Assembly: GCF_013343005.1 (NCBI RefSeq)
Contig: NZ_CP054491.1
Location: 248,001 to 312,000 of the forward strand
DNA from: Candidatus Reidiella endopervernicosa
GTDB lineage: Bacteria; Pseudomonadota; Gammaproteobacteria; GCF-013343005
DNA: 64,000 bases
Reading direction: 5' to 3'
Position 1 is the first letter of the stretch; each line of letters starts with the position of its first letter. Of the stretch, positions 7,834 to 17,124 are shown in pieces. The position numbers and the translations under genes are program-made. The notes below the pieces were generated by a model. The model saw only the letters and a list, made by a program, of their open reading frames with translations. It did not search any database and was not told the origin of the DNA.

Positions 7834-8093
7834 CTACAAAAAGTCGCCATCCTTCCAGCTCCACCACTTCAACTTCTGTGGTTCGTGAACAGTATTGCTG
7901 GCAAAGTAGACCGCGCAGCGGAAAGTGTAGACACACAGCGATCAACGGTAACGCCATGTGCTCGATTTAGCGCCTGGTAGAGCCGCTCCGGGTCATTTCC
8001 GCGCAGCTGATCAATCTTATCGATACCCACCTCATTGAGCATCACTGCCAATTTGGGACCGATGCCGGGAATGGTGAGCAACTCATCTCTCAT
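7834..8093 (-). pseudogene. Helix-hairpin-helix 'pathogenicity locus' (Cdd1-like) protein, frameshifted
   Basis: The N-terminal frame starts MRDELLTIPGIGPKLAVMLN, a helix-hairpin-helix DNA-binding motif. The family usually continues to DRCVLYVFRCAVYFAS and a PQKLKWWxWKD ending. Here the frame breaks after DRCV (about 7900), but the next frame reads YTFRCAVYFASNT and then PQKLKWWSWKDGDFL to a stop at 7834. All of the family is therefore present across a one- or two-base shift. The role of these small proteins is unknown; single-stranded or structured DNA binding is an inference from the HhH. It lies downstream of the minus-strand GGDEF-EAL gene with an eight-base gap. Confidence 0.75.
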
Positions 8094-8101
8094 ACCGCGA
8101 C

Positions 8102-10737
8102 CTATAACTCGTAGGCTTTAAATGCCGTTAAGTACTCTTTCAACGCATCGATATCCATAGGCCTGGCAAAGTAGTAACCCTGAAAGAGGTTACAACCGAA
8201 ACCACGCAGTGAACGGGCATGCTCCAGCTCCTCTACGCCCTCCGCCAGGGTTGGTATTTTCAAGCTCTGCCCAATGCCGATAATACTCTGGATCAGCGCA
8301 CGGTCGTGCTCGTCGGTCAGTATATGGCGCACAAAACTCTGATCGACCTTCACCTCGTTGATCGGCAGGCTGCGCAGAACGCTCAACGAGGAGTAGCCGG
8401 TACCGAAGTCATCGAGAGAGATACCGAAGCCGTCGTTCCTGATCAATACCAGCAGACTCTCGATCTGTTCAAAATCCTCAATAAAGAGACTTTCGGTAAT
8501 TTCAATCACCAGATTGGTTGGATTAATATCGTACTCAGCCGCCTTCTCTTTCAGGCGAGCCCTGAAACCCTCATTCACTAACTGCTGCACGGAGACGTTG
8601 ATCGAGAGACGGATTGGATCAAAACCCGCTTGAATTGTTGCAATCTCTTTCAAGGCCGTATCGATAACAAAATCACCAATTGGATTAATCTGGCCACTCG
8701 CCTCTGCCACGGCAATAAACTTGTCCGGAGGAACGAAACCGAGCACCGGATGCTGCCAGCGAATCAGTGCCTCCACACCCACAACACAGCCGCTCTCAGC
8801 ATCAATCTGTGGCTGGTAGACCATGAACAGTTGCCGATTGTTGAGCGCACCATGCAACGCCTCCTCAATCACCGCCCGCTCATCGCTCAGCTGCTGCATC
8901 TCTTCGGTGAAGAATACGTAGCTGTTACGCACCTTCTTCGCCTCGTACATCGCCAGATCCGCCTTGATCAACACGCCCTCCAACGAGTTTTCATGCTCCT
9001 CCGGGCAGGCGACTCCGACTCCGACACTGCCACTCAACGCAAACTCCAGTGCGTTGACATGAATCACCTCCTTGAGCCGATAGGTGATGCGCTGAATCTC
9101 GTGCTGCAGCACTGATTTGTCACTGAAGGGCATCAGCATGATGAACTCATCACCACCGTGGCGGACCAGCATCGTCTCTTCGCTGCACGACTCTTTCAGT
9201 CGCTTCGCCAGCTCCACCAACGCCCAGTCACCCACGCTGTGGCCATAATGGTCATTGATCAGCTTGAAGTTGTCGAGATCGAGATAGAGCAGTGCGTAGG
9301 CGTTACCCCACCGTTTCCGCCACTCGGGAAATTTTTTCTTCAGATAGTAGCGATTGGGCAACTCGGTCAGCTGGTCGTGGTTGGCCTGAAACTCCAACTG
9401 CTGTTTAGCTTCGCGCTGTAGATTGTTGATATAGCGAAACACCACCAGCATCACATTAAAGAGCGTAAAGACGATGAAGTACCAGATAAATACTGCTACG
9501 AACTCATCCCTCATCGATAAAAGACTGCGTCTGACGGCTGTGAAGAGTTTCAGATCACTGTTGTAACCCTGTGTTCCATAGACCTGCCCTACACCCGGCA
9601 TCTTCAGATTGAAATAGACCGCCTTGCCACTCTGTGTAAACGCATCCAGATCAACACCTGCTGCCGCTTCGATGTGTTCAACAACATGCTCTACCAACTC
9701 CTGACTGGCGGGATCATCATAGGTCTGCTCTTTGTCACGCCCATACATGATCAGCGGATGGATAAACTGCGGATAGTATTCACCTGCGGCGTTGGCATCC
9801 TTGATAATGTTTATGTAGACACTCTCTGGAAGCCCATCAATTTTCCACGGATTATTTTCACCATCGAGTGAGATACCCGTAGTCATCACCGCCACCACCT
9901 CACCCGCCTGATCACGCACGGCATAGCGCAATGGAATGATCCATTCGTTGAGCGGTTTGAAGAGATAGGTTCGACCCAGTGTCACACCTCTACTATCTAG
10001 TGCCAGCTTAAAACTCTCTGCGGACTTTTCACTCTCTAGTAGATTGGGTAGCTGTTTTGCGCTGATGTTCGAAGACCGGGGAGTCGCTATTTTTGCGAAA
10101 GTTTGTTTTGGGCATCCAAGCCCAAGCAAACAGCAAAACTTAACGCGACCGTTTATGCCTTCGGCGCACCGACCGTCCTGCGTACGTTGCGTAATCACCT
10201 CTTCGCGGCTCTACACAACTCCCTCAGTGACTCTACGCCGACATAAAGCCGCTGCTGCATCTTCTTCGTCGTCCGCTCGCGCTCTCAACTACGAATAGGC
10301 AGACGGCGTCGACTATCGGGGACTAACCGCCCTCACTTCGCTCTCCATGGCGGTCAGCGGGTGAGAATTAACTGCCCCTGTGGATTGGCCAGGCCGTAGG
10401 CGACAAAAACGGGATTCTCCTCCAGCAACTCATCCATCAGCAATTGAGCCTTAATCCTGTTCTCAAACACACCAATATCGACCAGACGGTGGCCGAAGAT
10501 CCGCAACATCGCCGCCTGCTGGAGAAATTGATCGTGCGAGGATTGTTGCAGCAGTTTATGCAGATAGGTGGTCTCAATCTGGGTCTCTTTTTTTATATCG
10601 AGCCACTTGTAGTAACTCACCGCAGCGAGAAAAATCACTGAGCTCAAAACAATAAACAGGTAGAGACGCCAGAGTGGCGTACGAAATAGTGCGAGATCTT
10701 TTAGATGAGGAGACGACACCGTTGCGTTTGCAAACAA
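8102..10737 (-). CDS. Membrane sensor GGDEF-EAL protein split by repeat copy 4
   Basis: The N-terminal piece starts at 10737 (MFANATVSSPHLKDLALFRT) with a transmembrane helix (LYLFIVLSSVIFLAAVSYYK). It runs through a periplasmic sensor region to QGQLILT, where repeat copy 4 (10077-10357) interrupts it. After the repeat the frame resumes SSNISAKQLPNLLES. A second helix (VAVFIWYFIVFTLFNVMLVV) precedes a GGDEF domain (RHGGDEFIMLMP) and an EAL domain (GVEALIRWQHP, DDFGTGYSSLSVLRSLP, AEGVEELEHARSL). Removing the repeat and one CG joins the codons ACC CGG TCT in frame, giving about 785 residues. As it stands, translation stops inside the repeat and only a sensor stub is made, unless internal initiation yields the enzymatic half. 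Confidence 0.85.
10077..10357 (+). mobile_element. ~280-bp repeat, copy 4 (host: GGDEF-EAL gene, antisense)
   Basis: Follows host GAAGAC and is followed by a repeated CG at 10358-10359. It is antisense to the host gene. The host frame is restored by exact removal of the repeat with one CG. It carries the TAGGCAG variant and TTCTTCGTCGTCCGC in the right half, like copies 3, 5, 6 and 7 in one or both features. Confidence 0.93.
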
Positions 10738-10903
10738 ACCTTAATTGATAAGCATCATATATAACCTGCGCTACCGCATGAGTAAAGCGCACCACGCATC
10801 TTCAGCTTTCGCGTACGAATTCACAAATATCATTCAGTCCAGTTCTAACACTGTTCTCGCCGACACACTTTGTATCCCCCGATACAGGTAGTACTATCGA
10901 GCC

Positions 10904-11798
10904 ATGAACATTAATAAATTGATCGGACTCATTCTGCTTCTCCCCGCTCCACTGCTCGCCAGTGACAGCGAACCGGAGTCGCTATTTTTGCGGAAGCTTG
11001 TTTTGGGCATCAAGCCCAAGCAAGCGGCAAATACTTAACGCGACCGTTTATGCCTACGGCGCCCCGACCGTCCTGCGTACGTTGCGTAATCACCTCTTCG
11101 CGGCTCTACACAACTCCCTCAGTGACTCTACGCCGACATAAAGCCGCTGCTGCATCTTCTTCGTCGTCCGCTCGCGCTCTCAACTACGAATAGGCAGACG
11201 GCGTCGACTATCGGGGACTAACCGCCTTCGCTTCGCTATCCATGGCGGTCAGCGTCTGTAACACACATTATAAAAACGCTGAGTGGCAACTCGCTGCAGC
11301 ACCCTGCCAGAAAGCGTCTGAATCGGGTGATCACGTCGCACAGACCATTCTTGGTGAACTCTATGACAGCGGTGATGGTGTGACGCAGGACAGCAGCAAG
11401 GCAGCCCACTGGTGGGGCCTCGCCTCCAATGCTGGCCATCAGCCAGCACGCAATCTGCTGGCAATGAAACACTACTATGGCGGTACCGTTTTTGGCCCCG
11501 AACCAGGCTGGAAAAAGGACTACGCCAAGGCCTATAAGATCTGGCACGAAGATGCCGTGAGGGGTGTTGCGACAAGCCAGTTCATGCTGGGCGTGATGTA
11601 TAAAAACGGCGAGGGGTTGAACGGGATTACGCCGAGTCGTGGGCGTGGTTAAAGATGGCACTACAGGGTGGCTACAAACTCTCCACCGATGTGTTAATTG
11701 AGATCTCGCGCGCCATGAACCCTGCCGATAAAGTGCGTGGCCGAGAGAGGTTGCGTGCGCTGCAGATCAAATACCCACGTTATACCGCGAAGAGCTAA
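10904..11798 (+). pseudogene. Secreted SEL1-repeat protein split by repeat copy 5 and frameshifted
   Basis: The ATG at 10904 gives a signal peptide, MNINKLIGLILLLPAPLLAS, ending close to repeat copy 5 at 10974. After the repeat, CNTHYKNAEWQLAAAPCQKA and two SEL1-type units follow (AQTILGELYDSGDGVTQD.SKAAHWWGLAS; FMLGVMYKNGEG), matching short TPR-like repeats of secreted SEL1 proteins. At about 11637 the frame shifts and continues YAESWAWLKMALQGGY to the stop at 11796-11798. SEL1 proteins act as adaptors; no partner is indicated here. Removing the repeat leaves the halves one base out of frame, so there is at least one further indel. Confidence 0.75.
10974..11252 (+). mobile_element. ~280-bp repeat, copy 5 (host: SEL1 protein gene; variant lineage)
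   Basis: Starts CGGAGTCGC, two G shorter than the standard end, after host GCGAAC; the closing CG is at 11253-11254. It has the alternative left hairpin, with GCTTG (10996-11000) pairing with CAAGC (11021-11025) instead of GTTTG/CAAAC, and the alternative right end CCGCCTTCGCTTCGCTATCC. Copy 10 shares both changes, so the two form a sub-lineage. Sense to the host. Confidence 0.92.
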
Positions 11799-11927
11799 CA
11801 CCCCTTCCTCTCTTAGCACTAGCGCTGCTGACCATCCTAAGCCTCGCCATGTGTTAGAGAGTCTCTAACTAATTCCAGTCAGAGACCGCTTAGTAAAGCC
11901 CTGCCCCATGCGGTATCCTGCCGGACC

Positions 11928-13079
11928 ATGGATACCCTATATATAGAGACCCCCGCCGCGCTTACCGATCTCTGCAACCGCCTCAGTGGTGCCGAGTGGA
12001 TCGCCATTGACACCGAGTTCATGCGCGAGACCACCTACTACCCCAAACTCTGCCTGCTGCAGGTCGGCATACCGGGACTCGCTGCACTGGTCGACCCGCT
12101 GGCACTCGACAACCTCGATCCACTGCTCGACCTGCTCTACGACCCCAAGGTCACCAAGGTGCTGCACGCCTGTCGCCAGGATCTGGAGATTCTCTTCCAC
12201 ATGCGCGGTGAGCTACCCGCTCCAATCTTCGATACCCAGATCGCTGCACCGCTGCTCGGTTATCAGGAGCAGATCGGCTACGCCTCACTGGTGGAGAAGC
12301 GCCTCAACATCAGTGTCGACAAAAGCCATACTCGTGCCGACTGGACCCACCGCCCACTCTCCGAGGCGGAGCAGCAGTATGCGGCTAACGATGTTATCCA
12401 CCTCTGCGCCCTCTACCCAGAGCTACGCAGTGAGCTTGAGGAGCGCGGTCGACTGGCGTGGCTCGATGATGATTTCACTGCCCTCAGCGATCCCGCCCTT
12501 TACGTCAATGCGCCCGAGAAGGCGTGGCTGCGCATAAAGATGATCAACAAGTTTCGTGGCGTACAGCTGGCGGTACTGCAGGCGCTGGCGCAGTGGCGCG
12601 AGCAGACCGCACAGAACGACAACCGCCCCCGCAACCGACTGATGCGTGATGACGCACTGGGTGATATCGCACGCATGACCCCAGACGACATGGAGAGTCT
12701 GGCACGCATCCGTGGTCTGCATGAACGGCTGGTGAAACGCTACGGTAAGTCGATACTCGATCTGATCAAGGCGTCGCGTGAAAACGAGCCGAAGCCGTTA
12801 CCGGCATTCAAGAAACCGAGCAAGCCGAGCATTGAGCAGGAGGCGCTGGTCGACCTGCTCAATGCCGTGGTCCATCTGCGCGCCGCCGAGCAGCAGCTCA
12901 GCCCAACTCAGCTGGCGCCACGCAAACAGCTCCAGCAGCTGGTAATGGGCAGTGAAGATATTGAGTTGATGCGCGGTTGGCGCAAGCAGCTGATCGGTGA
13001 TGAGCTGCGCCGGGTACTCTCCGGTGAGCTGACCATCGGCGTGGCCAACGGCTCACTGGTCGTCGCTCCCGCCGCTTAA
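11928..13079 (+). CDS. rnd: Ribonuclease D
   Basis: A 383-residue 3'-5' exoribonuclease acting in the cytoplasm on tRNA precursors and other small RNAs. The DEDD-type exonuclease residues are visible: Asp-Glu in AIDTEFMRETTY, Asp in LHACRQDLEIL, and the final Tyr..Asp in QYAANDVIHL, with FDTQIAAPLLGY between. The HRDC domain follows (from AWLRIKMINKFRG, including RNRLMRDDALGDIARM and LARIRGLHERLVKRYG). The length is close to E. coli RNase D (375). It stands alone, convergent with purT only ten bases away. Confidence 0.95.
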   Translation: MDTLYIETPAALTDLCNRLSGAEWIAIDTEFMRETTYYPKLCLLQVGIPGLAALVDPLALDNLDPLLDLLYDPKVTKVLHACRQDLEILFHMRGELPAPIFDTQIAAPLLGYQEQIGYASLVEKRLNISVDKSHTRADWTHRPLSEAEQQYAANDVIHLCALYPELRSELEERGRLAWLDDDFTALSDPALYVNAPEKAWLRIKMINKFRGVQLAVLQALAQWREQTAQNDNRPRNRLMRDDALGDIARMTPDDMESLARIRGLHERLVKRYGKSILDLIKASRENEPKPLPAFKKPSKPSIEQEALVDLLNAVVHLRAAEQQLSPTQLAPRKQLQQLVMGSEDIELMRGWRKQLIGDELRRVLSGELTIGVANGSLVVAPAA

Positions 13080-13088
13080 CTATTTGAT

Positions 13089-14291
13089 CTAGTCGGTGGT
13101 CGGCCGAACCTTGCCGGCGACCTGCCTGGCGGTGGTTCGCGCCAGCTCGACACTCTCATCGTAGACCAGCGCAACGCCCATGCGTCGGCGTAGATAGGAC
13201 TCCGGTTTTCCAAACAGCCTCACCTCGCTACACGGTGTCGCGAGCGCCCCCTCCAGCCCCTCGAAGGCGATCCCCTTCGCCTCAACACCCCCATAGATCA
13301 CCGCGCTGGCACCCGGTGTGCGCAGCGAGGTATCAACCGGCAAACCCAGTATGGCGCGTGCGTGGAGTTCGAATTCGTTCTGCTGCTGGGTGACCATTGT
13401 GACCATACCGGTATCGTGGGGGCGTGGACTCACCTCGCTGAAGTAGACCCGGTCCTCGGCATCGATAAAGAGCTCCACACCGAACAGACCCAATCCTCCC
13501 AGATTGTCGGTCACCTTGAGCGCGATCTCACGTGCCCGATCCAGTGCCGCGCTGCTCATCGGCTGCGGTTGCCAGCTCTCAACGTAGTCTCCCTGCTCCT
13601 GGCGATGACCGATCGGTTCACAGAAACTGGTTTCGACCTCACCGTCACCATTCAGTGAACGCACCGTCAGCAGGGTGATCTCATAGACAAAATCGCCAAA
13701 CGCCTCGACAATCACCCGTCCGCTATCGACCCGCGCACCGCTGGCAGCGTACTCCCACGCCTGCGCCAGCTCCTCGGCGTTGCGCACCGTCGACTGCCCC
13801 TTACCGGAGGAGGACATCACCGGTTTGATCACACAGGGATAACCAACGCCAGCATCAATCGCCGCCTGCAGTTCATCGAAACTGTCGGCAAAGGCGTAAC
13901 CCGAGGTCGGCAATCCCAACTCCTCGGCAACCATGCAGCGAATCCCCTCGCGGTTCATCGTCAACTGGGTAGCACGCGCTTTGGGGATCACCGTGACCAG
14001 CCCATCGGCCTCAATTTCAGCCAACATATCGGTGGCAATCGCCTCGATCTCAGGCACGATAATCTGTGGCCGCTCCTGCTCGACCAGAGCACGCAGCGCG
14101 GCACCATCGGTCATGTCGATCACATGGGCACGATGGGCGACCTGATGGCCCGGCGCATCGGCGTAGCGATCAGCGGCGATCACCTCAACACCGAAACGTT
14201 GCAGGGCGATAATCACCTCCTTGCCGAGCTCACCACTGCCGAGCAGCATCACACGGGTGGCGTTTGCTGATAGCGGGGTTCCGATTTTCAT
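13089..14291 (-). CDS. purT: Formate-dependent phosphoribosylglycinamide formyltransferase
   Basis: PurT makes formyl-GAR from GAR, formate and ATP in purine synthesis, avoiding formyl-tetrahydrofolate. The 400-residue product has the biotin-carboxylase-like N-terminus ([20 protein letters not shown]), the GAR-binding [20 protein letters not shown], the ATP-grasp lid ([16 protein letters not shown]) and the metal-binding [20 protein letters not shown] with RPHDTGMVT. The length equals the family norm. The end is ten bases from the end of rnd on the other strand; no terminator is visible between them. Confidence 0.96.
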   Translation of the reverse strand: MKIGTPLSANATRVMLLGSGELGKEVIIALQRFGVEVIAADRYADAPGHQVAHRAHVIDMTDGAALRALVEQERPQIIVPEIEAIATDMLAEIEADGLVTVIPKARATQLTMNREGIRCMVAEELGLPTSGYAFADSFDELQAAIDAGVGYPCVIKPVMSSSGKGQSTVRNAEELAQAWEYAASGARVDSGRVIVEAFGDFVYEITLLTVRSLNGDGEVETSFCEPIGHRQEQGDYVESWQPQPMSSAALDRAREIALKVTDNLGGLGLFGVELFIDAEDRVYFSEVSPRPHDTGMVTMVTQQQNEFELHARAILGLPVDTSLRTPGASAVIYGGVEAKGIAFEGLEGALATPCSEVRLFGKPESYLRRRMGVALVYDESVELARTTARQVAGKVRPTTD

Positions 14292-14327
14292 AGTGCGTGT
14301 TCCTTAGATTTGCAGCTGCACAATCCT

Positions 14328-14592
14328 GGGCCTGGTAACTCGATGCGTATACTCAGCGTTGACCCTCTTGTCTGGCCAGGCTAGGCACGCAGAGTGCAGT
14401 TTGGTTATTCCAAATAAGCGATGCGTAACGACGTATGACCGAACAAGAGGGCCAACCCTTCGGGACATGCCATTTATCTGCATGACAGCGTTGCATCTTC
14501 GCTCGTGTACGGCAAGTACGCCACGCTTGATGCGCCTTGTCATGCAGATAAATGGCGATGTCGCTGGGCATTCGCATCGAGTTACCAGGCCC
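14328..14592. repeat. 265-bp palindromic element with 20-bp terminal inverted repeats
   Basis: The ends are perfect inverted repeats of 20 bases: GGGCCTGGTAACTCGATGCG (14328-14347) and its complement (14573-14592). Two inner hairpins are nested inside: GTTGACCCTCTTGT (14358-14371) with ACAAGAGGGCCAAC (14443-14456), and CATTTATCTGCATGAC (14471-) with GTCATGCAGATAAATG (14540-). The element fills most of the gap between purT and the SseB-domain gene, has no convincing gene, and looks like a MITE or a large REP-type mosaic. It is unrelated in sequence to the 280-bp repeat. Confidence 0.85.
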
Positions 14593-14710
14593 TACAATTC
14601 CGGCCCCAAGAATCATGCGCAGTCGTACCACTGCCCCTAGTAGACGTGGGGTTGCGTTACACATCGTGATGCAGCACGATTCACGCAACTTTAACGGACC
14701 CAAGCGCACC

Positions 14711-15136
14711 ATGACTGAAACATTTGAACCCCACAACACCCTCGAACAGAAGCTGTTAGATGCCCAGGAAGGGCGTATGCTGGGCGAACAGTTCCTGCTC
14801 GAACTGCTCGACGAACAGCTCTATATGCCGATCAAAGAGCATCAGCAGGTTGAGGGACTACAGACCTCCAGCAACGCCGATCCGCTGCGCATGGAGGATG
14901 AGGAGGGCAACATCATCCTGATCCTCTTCACCTCTCCCGACCGCTCCAAGAATTTCACCGCAGATCTGCCCGACTATCGCGGTGGCCTGCTCGTCGAGCT
15001 GCCCTGGATCCTGGAGCGCATCGGTAGCGGCGTAGGCATGGCGATCAATCCGGGCTGGCCTGCTGGCATCGACCTCGACCCCGAAACCGTTGCCCAATTG
15101 ATCCAGATCAGTGCAGCGAAGAGTAATGCCGAGTAA
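14711..15136 (+). CDS. SseB-domain protein
   Basis: A 141-residue cytoplasmic protein that matches the SseB N-terminal domain family: HNTLEQKLLDAQEGRMLGEQ, then a DEQLYMP strand, an EDEEGNIILILFTSPDRSK segment and LPWILERIGSGVGMAINPGW. In these proteins the fold binds no known cofactor. The family is named after the enhanced serine sensitivity protein, and I cannot assign a function here. The ATG at 14711 has a weak ribosome binding site; the longer upstream frame would start within the palindromic element and is not favoured. Confidence 0.75.
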   Translation: MTETFEPHNTLEQKLLDAQEGRMLGEQFLLELLDEQLYMPIKEHQQVEGLQTSSNADPLRMEDEEGNIILILFTSPDRSKNFTADLPDYRGGLLVELPWILERIGSGVGMAINPGWPAGIDLDPETVAQLIQISAAKSNAE

Positions 15137-15281
15137 CAGATCATGACATGCTAGCCATCGCGCGAGCATGTGATACCATGTCAGGTTCAAACAATTTCGC
15201 GGCAAGGTTCTTCAGCGAACCGTACGATCTTCGCTCCTCCAGACCTGGTTGCATCAGTCGCTTATTCAGGAGTCGAAAACC

Positions 15282-16114
15282 ATGGCAGAAAATAGTAACG
15301 ACAACCCAACAGAAGCACCCGCTGAAGAGGCTGCTGCAACACCTAAAAAGAAGGCCGCGCCCAAGAAAAAAGCCGCCTCCAAAAAGAAGGCTGCACCTAA
15401 GAAAAGGCCGCGCCTAAGAAGAAAGCCGCTGCACCTGCAGCAGCTGCCGCCGCTGAAGCCACCCCAGCACCTGCCCCCGAACCTACACCGGCTGCCGAAC
15501 CAGCCCCCAAACCAAAGGTTAACACTGCGATGACACGCCGCCCTCAACCCCCACACCGTTTCTGGCCCTGGGCCGCAATCATGACCGTCATCTTTGTTGG
15601 TGGCTTCCTCTACATCAAGGGTCTCGCCACTGAGGGTGCCGCGCCTGCGGCAACTACCGGTGATGCGGCGACCGCCACTGCACCGGCTACCGAAGATTCA
15701 GCCGCAAGAACAGAGGCAGCTACCGCAGCAGCAGAGAGCACCGAAGAGAGCAGCAGCGCCACTGAGGCAACTGCAGCACCCGCAGCAGACTCGGCGGCAT
15801 CCGCTCCTGCCGCTAGCAGCGATGCACCAACCCAAGACGCCTCCAGCGCTCCGACCAACCCAGCATCAATGCCCTGGGGCTTTAATCGTCAGTTCTCTGA
15901 GCCTGCGACAACCGATAGCTCGGCACCTGCGGCGAGCGCTTCGGCTGGTACCTCCGGCAGCGGTTCAACGACTGGCAGCACCAGTGGTAGCACTTCAACC
16001 ACAGCCTACTCACCCTACCCTTACGGCGCACCGTCCTACTACGCACCGCGTCCCTACGGTTATGGTCAGCCGATGATGCCACCCTGGATGCAGCAACAGC
16101 AGAGTGGTGAATAA
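15282..16114 (+). CDS. Lys/Ala-rich N-terminus, one membrane helix and Ala/Ser/Thr-rich periplasmic tail; frameshifted near 15400
   Basis: The ATG at 15282 starts MAENSNDNPTEAPAEEAAAT and then a histone-H1-like tract of AAPKKKAA repeats. Within that tract the frame shifts by one base (about 15400, at AAGAAAAGGCC where its neighbours read AAGAAAAAAGCC). The other frame continues AAPAAAAAAEATPAPAPEP, KVNTAMTRRPQPPHRF and a single transmembrane helix (FWPWAAIMTVIFVGGFLYIK). After that lie about 100 residues rich in Ala, Ser, Thr and Glu and a Pro/Tyr/Gly tail (APRPYGYGQPMMPPWMQQQQ). The basic N-terminus would face the cytoplasm and could touch nucleic acid or an acidic partner. No known family. 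A strong bidirectional terminator follows. Confidence 0.68.
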
Positions 16115-16140
16115 CGCTTAACGCTAGCGCGATTAAAAAG

Positions 16141-16172
16141 AGAAGGCCCCGCAATGCGGGGCCTTCTCTTTT
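16141..16172. terminator. Bidirectional rho-independent terminator
   Basis: The stem AGAAGGCCCCGC/GCGGGGCCTTCT has a four-base AATG loop, an A-run on its left and a T-run on its right. It lies between two convergent genes and serves both. Confidence 0.9.
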
Positions 16173-16195
16173 GTGAGGTGTATTTCAACTGCTCA

Positions 16196-16729
16196 CTACT
16201 GCGGTTCGGGATATTGGCGCAGGGTGAGCTGATTTCCACGCTGGCTAAACTCAATCTGCTTGAGGAAGTTCATACCGAGCAGTATGCCTTCACCCTTCAT
16301 ATGCGGGTTAATTGAGGCGCGCAGTCCATCGAGACGAATCGCACCGATCGAAACACTCTCGAGTCGAGTTGTGTAGGCAGTGATCGTGCCGTTAGCAGTG
16401 TGGTATCGGCGCTCGGCACCACGACGCAGACCGATGGCACTGGCAACCTCAGCAGGAATTGAAATATCACTTGCTCCGGTATCGAGCATAAAGGTCACTG
16501 GATGATCGTTGATCTCACCATTGACCACATAGTGACCATGACGGTTGCGTTGCAGCTTCGCTTCACGAACACCATCCCGGTACTCCATCACCTCAACGGA
16601 CTGGTTCGGATTATCACCCTGCTCTAACCAGCCATTAAAGACGTAGGTCAGCAAACCAAGCAGAATTAACCAGACGCTATAGACAAGCCATCGTGGGGTA
16701 GCAGCTTCTGTTATGTGCGAACGTTTCAT
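16196..16729 (-). CDS. Membrane-anchored retropepsin-like aspartic protease (TIGR02281 type)
   Basis: A 177-residue protein with one transmembrane helix (WLVYSVWLILLGLLTYVFNG) and a periplasmic domain of the retroviral-type clan AA protease fold. The active-site signature is FMLDTGASDISIP, followed by the flap region (YHTANGTITAYTTRLESVSI) and the final LLGMNFLKQIEF, which matches the family's LLGM(S/N)FL hallmark. The family is single-domain and likely dimerises to form a full active site. The substrate is unknown. Convergent with the Lys/Ala-rich membrane protein. Confidence 0.85.
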   Translation of the reverse strand: MKRSHITEAATPRWLVYSVWLILLGLLTYVFNGWLEQGDNPNQSVEVMEYRDGVREAKLQRNRHGHYVVNGEINDHPVTFMLDTGASDISIPAEVASAIGLRRGAERRYHTANGTITAYTTRLESVSIGAIRLDGLRASINPHMKGEGILLGMNFLKQIEFSQRGNQLTLRQYPEPQ

Positions 16730-16832
16730 GCCCTGAGTATAAGCGCAACCTCCGCATCAACTAACCCGTTAGGTCGTGTGGATTATCTCTGCTATTGTGT
16801 AGTTTCGGTCCACCGCACAGATAGCGAAGATC

Positions 16833-17039
16833 ATGGAAAGTCAGGATAGAGAGACACTGCTGTTGAAACTCGATGAGCTCCGCCTTGAGCATCACGATCT
16901 CGACACCGCCATCATGGTCCTCTCCGAACGTCCCCACGCAGATCAACTGCAGCTGCGTCGAATGAAAAAACGTAAACTGCAGCTCAAAGACTACATCTCC
17001 AAACTCGAAAGCATGCTGATCCCAGATCTCGATGCCTGA
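16833..17039 (+). CDS. DUF465 (YdcH-like) small protein
   Basis: A 68-residue, highly charged helical protein (MESQDRETLLLKLDELRLEH; ERPHADQLQLRRMKKRKLQLKD). The hairpin pattern with an LKxxHxxLD..I start and RxKKxKLxLKD end is the DUF465 family, a small coiled-coil protein of unknown function found in Proteobacteria. It lies between the divergent aspartic protease and the DUF342 gene in the same orientation as the latter, 85 bases upstream of it. Confidence 0.8.
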   Translation: MESQDRETLLLKLDELRLEHHDLDTAIMVLSERPHADQLQLRRMKKRKLQLKDYISKLESMLIPDLDA

Positions 17040-17124
17040 CTCGACACAGCGCGTCCGCTCAATTAACCTCTATTCCAGCCGCTAATACAATAAAATCAAA
17101 TAGTTCGAGGCCTTGGAGGGCTGA

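Noticed and set aside
14353-14739. Small frames across the palindromic element
   Set aside because: They follow the inverted-repeat structure, are not supported by start sites and have no homologues that I know.
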